Assembly: GCA_028015205.1 (NCBI GenBank)
Contig: CM051516.1
Location: 38,268,230-38,332,229, forward strand
Direction: 5' to 3'
DNA: 64,000 nucleotides
DNA from: Mytilisepta virgata
Lineage: Eukaryota; Mollusca; Bivalvia; Mytilida; Mytilidae
This document shows, piece after piece, positions 10,640 to 21,589 of this stretch. How positions within the stretch are numbered: the first letter of the stretch is position 1; each line of letters begins with the position of its first letter. Made by a program: the position numbers and the translations under genes. The notes beneath the pieces were generated by a model. That model did not search any database, was not told the DNA's origin, and saw only the letters and a list, made by a program, of their open reading frames with translations.

Positions 10640-10896
10640 TAGAAAACAAATTGAAAAAGGAGTTTAACACAGGAATACCGTATAACCATTATCCAAAGAT
10701 GAAATAAAGATAGATGAATAAATATAGATGAAATAAAGGTAATGCATAGTCTGTCGACGCATTTGATCTCTCCCCTTTGTGGTTCTTGTGATGGCTACAC
10801 AAGTTCATTGATCAATGACACCCTGTGCTGTGTGAATTCGGGTAAGCTTAATATCTCACCCACAAAAATCTCTTGTCAATAATGCCGGGTTATCCC

Positions 10897-11530
10897 AATG
10901 AGCTCGAAATTAAGGATACCACAGACACTGCCAAGTCTGCAATCTTACCTTGAACTTCACCTCAAAATGGACACCAGAGGAAGGTTGAATACAAAACTTA
11001 AGGAAAAAAGGAATGACTTTGACTTTCCAATCGTTAACTTCCCTTTTCTGAGCAGCAATATTCCAGAATCGCCGGCGTATGGAGTATATATTTCACAACT
11101 CGTACGTTATTCCAGAGCTTGTGACATATACATTGACTTTCTGGACAGAGCCCTGATAGAAAATTTGCTCAGACAGGCATATGTTGCTCTTAAGTTGGAG
11201 TCATCCTTATTAAAGTTTTATTGACGTCATCATGACTTGGTTGACAGGTATGAAAAAAACGTTTCCCAAAAGAAAATGGACCTGTTCCATTGATGTTGTC
11301 CCTTCCGCATACCGGATTTGACATGGGCATCATGGCGGGTGTCCTGCAGGAGGCAGAGACTGCTGACTCTTTAAGAGCACCTGAGTCTACCCCCGGTTTT
11401 TTGGTGGGCTCCATGTTGTTCATATGTTTTTAGTTTTTAATCGAAGTCATGTCTTCGTTGTTTTCCGGAGTTTGTCAGCTCTTTTGATTTTCCCCTCCTT
11501 CGAATATCTCTTTGGTATTTCTTGACTTTA
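10897..11530 (+). mobile_element. 5'-truncated retroelement with RT-ORF tail
   Basis: The plus frame 10898-11224 includes the run SPAYGVYISQL followed by RACDIYIDFLDRAL, which I recognise as the C-terminal tail of a reverse-transcriptase ORF common in bivalve and lancelet genomes. The frame then breaks (TGA at 11222), and the downstream 300 bp carries the element's 3' region, including GTCCTGCAGGAGGCAGAG and CCCCGGTTTTTTGG, ending near TTTCTTGACTTTA. The insertion interrupts duplication copy B between GGGTTATC and TTGATTACATTG, both contiguous in copy A. It is a dead 5'-truncated copy. The same 3' region recurs at 15470, 24270, 42170 and 63772. Confidence 0.65.
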
Positions 11531-11872
11531 CTTGATTACATTGTTGACTTGAATTTCGTGTACTCATTGTTGCTGTTGAAGTCATGATGCTAACAGAGTT
11601 CTGAACAGAAAATAAGATAACAAAAAGCCAACAAATGGTAATCACTTCATCATATCAACATATGACTCACGCTATGGACTTCAGCGGCTATATGAATTTT
11701 CAACGGAGGTATCGATGTATGTAGATCCTCTTAATTAGTAAGGAGTAGAACCTGTATGCAACAAAAATGTTTAAAAATTTTAAAGGGATGGGGGGTTTCT
11801 AAATTCATATCTTTATAAAAATACATTCCTGTCATTTGCTGTTAAGCAGTGTAAGTACGGACTTAAACGTGT

Positions 11873-12482
11873 TGTTATGATATTGTAATTATTATATTTA
11901 TTTATCTTGGCCTGGTTTGTTTTGTGTGGCCTTGTGACGTGTATAATGTGTTTACATAATACTTATAGTTGTTTACCAAATAATGTTATAACTGCGCAGT
12001 TTAGAAATCACTGGAACAATAATGGATACTGGTGGAATGACTAGAACTTTCTATTTGACTTACGTAATAATTATGGTGTGATTCGAACTTCTACCGTATT
12101 CCAGAAGTTTCCGTTCTACAGTATATATATGGACACGAAAGTTAAACTTGCAGAGCATAGCATATTGGACCGTACATAGACATTCTTGTGTTCTCAGCTG
12201 TTGGATTTATTTACGTTTCATACATCGTACTTGACAGACTGTTATTTTCATTACATCATACAATCTATGTGACTGATTGGATATAATACTCCGTTTGGAT
12301 TCAGGCAACAGTGACCAGAATTCCGGATCAAGGAAAAACAGGATTTTGAACAGTTAAGTTGACATTTTAGTTTTTTTTGTAATATTTTTGTAAACTTTGT
12401 ATATATAATAAATCTTGTTAAATTTTATTATTGATTTGTGTCTTTTGTTGGCTACATTTTAAAGGTGATTTCGGCCGTAACA
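11873..12482 (+). repeat. 5' LTR (610 bp)
   Basis: Starts TGTTATGATATTG and ends CCGTAACA. It includes a TATA-like run (GTATATATATGG, about 12121-12132) that could serve as promoter, and AATAAA at 12407-12412 as poly(A) signal. It appears identical to the 3' LTR over its full length. Confidence 0.9.
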
Positions 12483-14479
12483 GAAATTGGGGGCTCGTCC
12501 GGGAGGCTGTTCAAGAATCCCTTGGTTTTAGCCCCTTTGAGTTAGTGTTTGGTCATACTGTAAGGGGACCTTTGAAATTGATTAAGGAAAAATGGCTTAC
12601 TGAACACACTGACTTGAATCTTCTAGACTATGTATCTAGATTTAAAGAAAAATTGTATACTGCTTGTCAAATTGCTCAGAAAAACTTAAAAACTGTACAG
12701 AATAAGATGAAAATATGGTATGATAAAGATGCCAGGGACAGAGTTTTTGAGCCTGGTGATAAGGTACTTGTATTTTTGCCAGTCCCTGGGCATCCTTTAC
12801 AGGCTAAATACTGTGGTCCTTATACAATTGACAGTAAAATCAATGATTTGAATTATATTGTAAAAACTCCAGGTCGGCGTAAACAAAATAGAGTGTGTCA
12901 CATTAATATGTTAAAACCATATTTTGAGCGTACTAATGAAGGTGAGAGTAAACCAGTTGCCACTTTAGCCATGGTTAAATCGGAGAACGATCATGACAAA
13001 CCAGATATAATTGAACCATCTTTTGATTCGAAGACTATGGAACAAACTGTTAGATTGAAAAATTCAGAAATTTTGTCAAATTTAGACTCAAAACTTGCAC
13101 ATCTGTCTTTCGATCGCAGACAAAAATTGAAAACTTTGGTATTTTCTTTTAAAAATCTTTTTCCAGATGTGCCAAACAAAACCACTGCTGTTTGTCATGA
13201 TGTTGATGTAGGCGATGCTTCTCCAATTAAGCAACATCCTTACCGGCTCAATCCACTTAAACTTGATGTTATGAGACAAGAAATTAGATATATGCTTGAC
13301 AATGATATTATTGAGCCGAGTAACAGTGAATGGAGCTCTCCTTGTCTTCTTGTGCCCAAACCAGATAAAACCTTTCGTTTCGTTACTGACTTCAGAAAAG
13401 TCAACTCAGTTTCAAAATCTGACTCCTATCCGATTCCAAGGATAGAGGATTGCATTGATAACATTGGACAATCAAAATTCGTAAGCAAATTTGATTTATT
13501 AAAAGGTTACTGGCAGGTCCCCCTGACACCGAGAGCTCGTGAAATATCAGCTTTTGTCACACCAGACGGCTTATTTCAATATACTGTCATGCCGTTTGGT
13601 ATGAAAAATGCTCCAGCTACATTTCAAAGAATGATCAATAATGTTATAAAAGATTTAGACTGTTGTTATGCTTATATTGATGATCTTATTGTATGTAGTG
13701 ATAGCTGGGAAGAGCATTTAACACATTTATATGATACTTTTGATAGATTGTCACAATCAAATTTGACTGTTAATCTTGCTAAAAGTGAATTTTGTAAGGC
13801 CACTGTTGATTATTTAGGGCACACAGTTGGCCAAGGGCAAGTGAAACCTATTATGGCTAAAGTGGATGCAATTACCAATTTACCTCCTCCTACAAATAAA
13901 AAACAACTTATGAGATATTTAGGCATGATTGGATTTTACAGAAAATTTTGTTCAAATTTTGCTACTGTTGTTCAACCATTGACTCATCTTTTACGGAAAG
14001 ATTCTAAATTCATCTGGAGTGATAATTGTCAAAACTCTTTTGAAAAAAGCAAATCACTTTTAATTAACAGTCCCGTTCTTATCACTCCAGACTTTAAAAA
14101 GCAATTCAAACTTGCCGTTGATGCAAGTGATGTAGGAGTTGGAGCCGTTTTATATCAAGAAACAGATGATAATGTTGAGAAACCTATATCATATTTTTCC
14201 AAGAAATTAGATAAACATCAGAAAAATTATTCCACTATTGAAAAAGAATGTTTTGCACTGTTGTCTGCACTTCAACATTTTGATGTATATTTAAATCCCA
14301 CTATGCATCCTATTCTGGTTTATACTGATCATAATCCTCTCACCTTCATATATAAAATGAGAAACAAGAACCAGAGGTTGACTAGGTGGAGTTTATTGTT
14401 ACAGGAATATGATATTATTGTAAAACATATTAAAGGTAAAGATAATGTAATAGCAGATGCTTTATCTAGATCTTATTAA
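12483..14479 (+). pseudogene. Deleted pol: integrase C-term, RT, RNase H
   Basis: The open frame runs from inside the 5' LTR (12431) through to 14479 without a stop. In order: the last helix region of an integrase core (FSPFELVFGHTVRGP, about 12520-12570), a linker helix region, an integrase C-terminal domain with a GPY motif (near 12810), a spacer, a full RT (VTDFRKVN, LLKGYWQVPL, MPFGMKNAP, active-site YIDD at 13673-13684), then RNase H with D (14120), E in YSTIEKE and D in YTDHNPL, ending in KGKDNVIADALSR. No chromodomain, gag or protease. The first in-frame ATG after the LTR is at 12707, inside the integrase tail, so any expression would need an unusual start. RT and RNase H motifs look undamaged. 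Confidence 0.85.
12488..12505 (+). promoter_or_regulatory. Primer-binding site, tRNA-Pro type
   Basis: TGGGGGCTCGTCCGGGA begins five bases after the 5' LTR. It matches 17 of 18 bases of the proline-tRNA primer site known from gammaretroviruses and many Gmr1/gypsy-type elements; the 18th base is G rather than T. Confidence 0.8.
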
Positions 14480-14493
14480 AACACTGTATACAT

Positions 14494-14516
14494 ACTATAT
14501 ATATATATATATATTT
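14494..14516. repeat. (TA)n microsatellite
   Basis: A short TA dinucleotide run between the end of pol and the purine tract of the LTR element. Confidence 0.7.
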
Positions 14517-14562
14517 TTGTATATATTGTTCATGAAGTTCTCGTTACACTCAAACTTCTTTT

Positions 14563-14573
14563 AAGGGGGGAGG
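14563..14573 (+). promoter_or_regulatory. Polypurine tract of LTR element
   Basis: AAGGGGGGAGG directly abuts the 3' LTR start, the expected position of the plus-strand primer. Confidence 0.8.
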
Positions 14574-15183
14574 TGTTATGATATTGTAATTATTATATTT
14601 ATTTATCTTGGCCTGGTTTGTTTTGTGTGGCCTTGTGACGTGTATAATGTGTTTACATAATACTTATAGTTGTTTACCAAATAATGTTATAACTGCGCAG
14701 TTTAGAAATCACTGGAACAATAATGGATACTGGTGGAATGACTAGAACTTTCTATTTGACTTACGTAATAATTATGGTGTGATTCGAACTTCTACCGTAT
14801 TCCAGAAGTTTCCGTTCTACAGTATATATATGGACACGAAAGTTAAACTTGCAGAGCATAGCATATTGGACCGTACATAGACATTCTTGTGTTCTCAGCT
14901 GTTGGATTTATTTACGTTTCATACATCGTACTTGACAGACTGTTATTTTCATTACATCATACAATCTATGTGACTGATTGGATATAATACTCCGTTTGGA
15001 TTCAGGCAACAGTGACCAGAATTCCGGATCAAGGAAAAACAGGATTTTGAACAGTTAAGTTGACATTTTAGTTTTTTTTGTAATATTTTTGTAAACTTTG
15101 TATATATAATAAATCTTGTTAAATTTTATTATTGATTTGTGTCTTTTGTTGGCTACATTTTAAAGGTGATTTCGGCCGTAACA
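14574..15183 (+). repeat. 3' LTR (610 bp)
   Basis: Same length and, read line by line, same sequence as the 5' LTR, including the TATA-like run and AATAAA. It is followed by the 4-bp target duplication GTGT. Confidence 0.9.
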
Positions 15184-15469
15184 GTGTAGTCCACAATCTA
15201 CCAGTATAAAATATTATGCCACTATGCATGAGAGGTAAAATAAGTAATAAAAAATAGGGGAAAGTCATAAAATAAAAATCCATTTAAAAAGGCTTATTTA
15301 AAAGAACACCACAAAAAATGTTATTATAGTTATTTTACCTGTAAGAAATAAAACCACATAGTCCCCCAAAAAGAATTCTAACAGTCAAAACTAAAGCACT
15401 ATAAATGTGAACTCAGACAAAAAAATATATCACATCTGTTCTGGTTTCTAACGAAACATAATGGCGTCA

Positions 15470-15850
15470 TGATTAAAACGAAAATAACAAGGAAGGTTAC
15501 AAATGAACTACCAACTTATAAACAACAAAATATCTTCGTTCAAGCAACAATCAAAAGAAGGCAAAATACGACGGGGGTTTGGTAAAGTAAAGTCAAGAGA
15601 TACCAAAGGGATATTCGAAGGAGAGAAAAATCGTAACAACTGACAAAATTCGGAAAACAACGAAGACAAGGCCAAAACAATACATGTACTACAATTAAAA
15701 ACTAAAAACATATGAACAACATGGACCCCTTAAAAAAAACCGGGGGTAGAATCAGGTGTTCCGGAAGAGTAAGCAGTCTCTGCTTCCTGCAGGACATCCG
15801 CCATGCTGCCAATGTCAAATCCGTAAAACTGTAATAGAGATAAACCAGTT
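15470..15850 (-). repeat. Retroelement 3' tail fragment (family C), minus
   Basis: Reverse-oriented relative of 11230-11530: GTAAAGTCAAGAGATACC, a TATGAACAACATGGACCCC block, a CCGGGGGTAGAATCAGGTG block and CTGCTTCCTGCAGGACATCC. It is an insertion relative to duplication copy A (between 7995 and 8040). The minus-strand 67-codon frame here is repeat-derived. Confidence 0.7.
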
Positions 15851-16242
15851 TATCTATAACTGATCTTCATGGATGTCATCACAGAATGTTTGAATATTTT
15901 GATGTCTTAATTCCACGGAGAAATAATCTAATTATCATACATTATAGAATATGTGGCCTGAAAAAGAAATTTCCCTGAGAAGAATACTTGACAGTTTACG
16001 TACATGTACATGTACGCATCGTCTGTCGTTGCTGTTTTTAGTTATAACCACTCAATAAAAAATGTATTTTTATTCACTATAAAAATGTCCTACCAAATAA
16101 ATCCATGGTTTTTGTAATTTGTAATATCTCCTTTTTAAAGTGATTTTATATACCACTCAGATTAGAATTTGTTAATTTTATCTTTCGAAATTTCGCCGTA
16201 AGTTTTAAATAATCATACACTATTAATTATTTCAGTGACAAA

Positions 16243-17460
16243 ATGAAGCATTTGCTTTTGGTAATATTTGCAGAGATAGTTTTATTCTGTACAAATGAGG
16301 TCTATACGGCTAACTGTCCACCAGAATGCGTTTGCTTCGAAAACGTCACAACAGTTTTATGCAGTGCCTTTGGACTGACAGAGGTACCGAAAGATTTACC
16401 TAACACTACAGTTAGACTTGATCTATCTTATAACCATATACAAAACATCCCCGAGGATGCATTCCACGGACTATATCAGCTTCAGGAACTTGTTCTTAGT
16501 GCTAACAAACTAGGAAACAGTAGTTTCGAAAACGACGCTTTAAATATTCCTAGTTTACGGACGTTAGATCTTACATCTTGCGGGTTTAATTCTACACCCA
16601 GAGATCTCCCGCCTAACCTGACAACATTGTATTTCTTTGAAAATTCCGTAACAATATTAGAATCAGACAGCTTTCAAAACATGTCAACTATACAGTATCT
16701 GGGTTTGTCGAATATCAAACTAAAAGTAATTGAAGAGGGTGCGTTTGATCCGCTAGTAAACGTTGAGGAAATAGATATCGGTCAAAATTTACTTTTTGAC
16801 GGTAGTTTTTTGCCTACAGCGTTTTTCAAGAATAAACATCTACATACGTTAGGTTTTGCATCAAATTTATTTCAGAAGTTGCCAAACACCTCATTCTTTC
16901 CTTCGTCAATAAAGTTTTTGAGTTTTGAAGATAATAAAATCGAAGTTATTCCCCCTTTTTCATTTCGCACACTTGAAAATTTACAAACTCTTGAATTTCC
17001 ACACAATCCCCTATTAGTAATAGAAGACGATGCCTTTTACGGTTTGATCAACTTGATAAATTTAAATTTTTACGCCGATCATGTTGTTACGTTGACAAAT
17101 TCGACCTTTAATGGTCTTGAAAGACTAGAAACTTTGAACCTCCACTATAACAATATCAGTGTAATCGAGAGTGGCGCCTTTCATCCTCTGAAGAATATTA
17201 ATAATATACGGATCAGCAATAACCAACTGACCACACTCGAAATAGGAACATTTGACTTGAATTTTAATCCCAATTTAACAGCCATAGCTATGAAAAATAA
17301 TGTTTGGACATGTGACTGCCATGTAAGGTGGTTACGAGAGTTTATGGATAGCAACCCAAATATTATTCAGGATCAGGACGTGGTGTCATGTGATGAGCCT
17401 CCGCCAGTACAATTGAAAAGGTGGTTAGATTTGAAACCAGAGGATTTTGTATGCAAATAA
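16243..17460 (+). CDS. Secreted leucine-rich repeat protein 4
   Basis: Encodes 405 residues with the same layout as gene 3: signal peptide (1-23), LRR N-cap (CPPECVC...VLC), about 12 LRRs, LRR C-cap starting VWTCDCH, and a C-terminal VCK. The ATG lies 7 bp after acceptor TATTTCAG (ending 16235), again a single coding exon with a 5'-UTR intron. About 88% identical to gene 3; in one 480-bp block I counted roughly equal numbers of synonymous and amino-acid-changing differences. That implies constraint (dN/dS below 1) rather than a pseudogene. The LTR element sits about 1.06 kb upstream, inside what should be the 5' intron or flank, so it may influence transcription. Extracellular binding role inferred; ligand unknown. 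Confidence 0.9.
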   Translation: MKHLLLVIFAEIVLFCTNEVYTANCPPECVCFENVTTVLCSAFGLTEVPKDLPNTTVRLDLSYNHIQNIPEDAFHGLYQLQELVLSANKLGNSSFENDALNIPSLRTLDLTSCGFNSTPRDLPPNLTTLYFFENSVTILESDSFQNMSTIQYLGLSNIKLKVIEEGAFDPLVNVEEIDIGQNLLFDGSFLPTAFFKNKHLHTLGFASNLFQKLPNTSFFPSSIKFLSFEDNKIEVIPPFSFRTLENLQTLEFPHNPLLVIEDDAFYGLINLINLNFYADHVVTLTNSTFNGLERLETLNLHYNNISVIESGAFHPLKNINNIRISNNQLTTLEIGTFDLNFNPNLTAIAMKNNVWTCDCHVRWLREFMDSNPNIIQDQDVVSCDEPPPVQLKRWLDLKPEDFVCK

Positions 17461-17810
17461 CAAAATGTGTGTATTCAAATAACTGAATCTAATAATTGCT
17501 ACAGGATTAATAACTTAAATTTCATGCTTGAAAATATTTAACCAGAAACATCTCGTATTTGTTTATTTTTGTGTTCCTATAGAGAATATGGTGTGGGTGT
17601 TGACAGTGCCATTAAAATCGCCATAGTGAGTCACATAAATATAGTACATGTAAAGGATGTTTTAGAAATAACATAGAAGTTTTTCCATTGAGTACAGCTT
17701 TAATTGGGTGAAAGTATGGTATACAAAGTTACATTTCTTACATAGGTGTATATTCAGGTAGGGAGACAAAGGCTATAATAAGAAATCATTAGCAAGATCG
17801 ACATATCGCC

Positions 17811-19424
17811 AACGAGAGGCTTAATGTTTAAGCTTTATCAAAAGGTTCAAGTTAATATTTAAACAGAGACCCTAATTGGGGTATGTGAATACAATCAGTC
17901 CAATTCACAATGCACAAAATGGAAATATAAAATATGATGGAATCAAATGACGAGACAATGAACTGTAAGACTATGAATATAAAATGTACATGTATAAAAT
18001 GTGGACGGCAAATATTATTTAACTACAGAAAGTATTACCTTACAAATTTTTGCTATAAACCTGAAGATAGTTACCATGTCACCAGTATTAAATGGTTCAT
18101 TAAACTTGACGGAATTAGGATCAGTAAAATATTGTCTCGGTATAATTCATATTTTTTCCATTTCCGAAGATAAAAATTAACTCTGAAAAATATGATTAAA
18201 CTCATCACTGATATTTTCCAAATTACAAAGGTAAAAAATTTGGTCATCCCAAGATATACCCAAAATCTACCCTTTTTAATGGGCAATTTGTGTTTCATAA
18301 AAAATTACAGAAATCTCTCCTCAACGTAGCAGGCAATTTCGTCAAATAGTTTTCAAAATTATGTGAAACATTTAAACTTCTGAAATTTAATGTTTTGGAC
18401 GTGTCAACATAACATTTCTAAAATCCACGATTTGTCTTTCTTTGGTTTAAATATTTTGAGTTGAATTATATTCTAAACAGCCTTGCTTTTGTTATCTTAT
18501 TTTTATTACAGAAGCATAATCTATGAATGTTATAGATTTCTTTACAGAATGTTTCTTTCTGATGTAAACATGTAATTTTTTTGTTTTTCGTGAAAGTTAA
18601 TGCTTGGTATCCAATTTTTTTTTTTACACGTGTTAAATATATGTTTTAAAAACAAAACTCAATAAATATTTTACTTATGAAAATGTTTACCATATCACTA
18701 GATTTTCTTTGTTTTTTTCATTATTTAAATACATGTATTTAAAATGGTAAGACTAAAATGTTTTTAATGTATTAAAAATTGCTTTATAGTGAGTAGATGC
18801 TTATTTTTCAGGGAACCTCTCGTGATTCTCACTGAGTGCAAAATCAATTTAAAATTATACATGAAGTGGTGTAGTTGTCAGTTTATTAGTATATCTACTA
18901 GCATGCCAAGAATACGTCCGAAAATGATAGTGTTACGTCATATAACATTGTAATTTTGATTAAAGCTGTCTTAACTATCAAACCCATTTACAATACTGGT
19001 TTCTTCTTATTGTTCCTGGGTATATATTACATGTTAATCAAGTTATCGTATATCTATAAAAGCCTACAATGGTTTCTTGTTCCAATATAAAGTATACATT
19101 CTTTACACATGGACTACTCAAATGATAAGGTTAACTTTACTGGGTGTTGACGCCACTTTCAAACCAATTTGTTATATTCTGGCGGGAAATATGAGTACCG
19201 ACCACAGACCTTCTGAAGAAAAAAATGTGAATCATTGTCGATTTGCCTTGAGTTGGAAATAAAACTGATGACAGGCTGTTGATCAAAAGTATTTTTGACG
19301 ACTCGATGTCCCCTTCCAATTGAATAATAAGGCTATGGGTACCGTGTAAATTGTCTAAACCCTATTCTTACAGTTACGTAACAAATTTCAGTTAAACAAC
19401 AACACGGATAGCCGTGAAGACGAA
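17811..19424. other. Intergenic, nothing recognised
   Basis: AT-rich sequence. Short frames at 17934 and 18071 overlap on opposite strands and have no recognisable domain. No RNA gene seen. Confidence 0.5.
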
Positions 19425-20400
19425 AACAATATAACATACATGTGTAACAAAACATAAACGTAGAATCAACAGAGAGGTTTGACTGTGTATAGACAATAAG
19501 CAGCAGAGGGTTAACCAGGTTTCATTGGTAACCAAACTGACCCTTGTCTATCCTGAACCTCTGGGGTAAAATAAACAATAAAACAGATAACAGCAAAGGT
19601 CAACAATGACATAGCATGCAGTCATCTTGTTGGTAATCATAATGTATTGGTTTTTATAGTATGTTTTATACACGAGAGTGTCGGGATAGATAACGAAAGG
19701 TTTAGGTACCATAAAACCGGTTTAATCCCACCACTGTTCAGTGTCTGTACCAAGTCTGACTATCCTGACTCTCTGTTGGGTTCATGTTTGTGGTTTGTAC
19801 TCTCTTATGTTATTTTTTGTCCGGAGGTCTGTCAGTTGGTTTGCTTTAATTGATTGGTATGTGACTGTTGACCTTTCCTGTTATCCATTTATTTGTTTAT
19901 TCATTGGATTAGCACTACGAAATCTAAAGAACTTCAGACAAACAATAACGCAAAAAGCCACAACCATCGAATCAACAGAGAGTTATGAATATGACATGAT
20001 GTAGACACTGGATGGTGTTGGGGTTTAACAGTCTCTATGGATACCCAAACTTTCATCTTATCTACCTAGACCCTCTGGTATATAAAACATACTGTAAAAA
20101 CCAATACAATATGAATCCCAACAATATGACCGTTAGGTAGAACTGCAAAGATTGGTTGGACGGTACATAATTGAGACAACAGCGTCAGAATGTGCTTGTT
20201 TTAGCTAAAAAACTAGCTAAACTCTCAAAGCTGCTGGTCTCATACTGTCATCTAACCTAGTAAATAAAGACACTGAACAGTGCTGGAGTTAAACTGGTTT
20301 TATAGCTACCCAAACATTCGCTGTATCGTATTCTCTGGTGCATAAAACACACTATAATAGTCCATACTTTATCATTACCAACAAGGTGACTGTCAGTTAT
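19425..20400. repeat. Cluster of family B repeats, mixed orientation
   Basis: Several pieces of dispersed family B: minus-type pieces at about 19425-19620, a plus copy at 19640-19870 (AAACCGGTTTAATCC, GTGTCTGTACCAAGTC), then minus copies at 19920-20200 and 20255-20400 (GTATAAAACATACT, CCAACAA, AACTGCAAAG). Copies face each other, giving inverted pairs. Open frames at 19647 and 19741 are repeat-derived. Confidence 0.65.
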
Positions 20401-21589
20401 AAGGGATTTATTCAATTTAGTAATATACAGGTATCGTTATAAGAACAGATATTTGTTGTCCTTCATTGTAGTATTTTATGCGGTTTCCTGTTAAGTGATA
20501 CTTCGTTTGGGAAATTGAAAATAATTACTATGTTATGACTGAAAGGAAACGCCAGTGACTTTAATTTATTAGTATTAGAAAATATATTCCTCGGATGTTC
20601 ATAAACAAATCTGTTACCGGATGATAAATTTCACAATATCAAGGTGTGGGATTAATATACACGAGACAATAAAAAATCATACATCCTGAAAAAATTCAAA
20701 ACCGAGATAGGTAAGGACGAGAACCAATAAACAACAGAAACATACAACACAAAACATCAACCCGTGTAACACTGGAACATAACACAAAAAGCAAAGGAAC
20801 AGAGCTTTGATTGTTGTTCTTCAGTAACTTCACAGTAAGTCCAAGACGGCTATATTTTGTACTGCCATGCAGATTCTGATTGTTAAATGGCAGAAATTAT
20901 TTGTGTTTTATTGCTTACTAGTAATTTCTATAAGCTACTTGCAATAAAAACTCTTGACAGCGACTAAATGATACATTAACAGTATCATGCACTTTATGCA
21001 TTATTCAACGTCCGCAATATGTATATTATTAAGAGAAGTTTCTGTGATGACTGAATTATGATTTTAATACCCAACGGAGACATATTTGTCAGATAAATAT
21101 AATTTTATTCTATGACAGACAGTAAAAAGAGGTTTAACTTAACCAGGGCTATAATATCACCATAAAAAACCGTCCCTAGTGTCGGCCATGTTGTACATTT
21201 ACTCAACCATACTTTCAACACTTGTATCATTATTATGCTGTACCTCAACCTTTTTTATATTTTATTTTAGCATATGGTAGTTTTGCATTCAAACGAGATC
21301 AGTCATTTTGATCCTGTTACATGTATTTAAATTAAGTACCGTCTAACCAATTTTATCATTTCTAGATAGCTGTTACGCTGTTGATAATCGTACTATATTG
21401 GCTTTTTAGAGTGTTAAATGGGAGTGTTATTTCTGACTATATATTAGCGACAAAATACGACAAGAGGCTACAAGAGCACTAGCCAGTTTTACAGTTAAAA
21501 CGAGCACAGTGTTAATTTTTTGGCCAGCTGTCATCTTGTAGCTAATATACTGTATTGCTTTTATTGTGTGTATAATACATCACAGGATC
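20401..21589. other. Intergenic, nothing recognised
   Basis: AT-rich sequence without gene, repeat or RNA features that I can support. Confidence 0.45.

Larger units (their letters stand above)
11869..15187 (+). mobile_element. LTR retrotransposon, Gmr1-like Ty3/gypsy, deleted
   Basis: The element spans 11873-15183 (3311 bp) and is flanked by a 4-bp direct repeat GTGT (11869-11872 and 15184-15187). It has two 610-bp LTRs that begin TG and end CA, a primer-binding site, an open pol frame and a purine tract. The pol order is integrase C-terminal part, reverse transcriptase, RNase H, the opposite of usual Ty3/gypsy order and matching the Gmr1-like group. Gag, protease and the integrase zinc-finger and catalytic core are missing: the primer-binding site is followed directly by the end of the integrase core. 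It is thus non-autonomous. LTR identity by eye indicates a very young insertion, after the LRR duplication. Confidence 0.85.
10640..17810 (+). repeat. Segmental duplication copy B (LRR4 unit), interrupted
   Basis: Tandem counterpart of 6350-9860, expanded to about 7.2 kb by insertions: a retroelement RT-tail fragment (about 10897-11530), the LTR retrotransposon (11873-15183) and a second, opposite-strand retroelement tail (about 15470-15850). Removing these restores the order seen in copy A. The insertions therefore post-date the duplication. Confidence 0.8.

Noticed and set aside
10474..10707. 77-codon open frame with two cysteines
   Set aside because: Runs across the edge of the segmental duplication into sequence that is not open in the other copy; no domain.
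12991..13279. Minus-strand frames inside the retrotransposon
   Set aside because: Shadows of the pol frame.
17934..18298. Overlapping short frames on both strands
   Set aside because: No domain, no splice context, AT-rich low-complexity.
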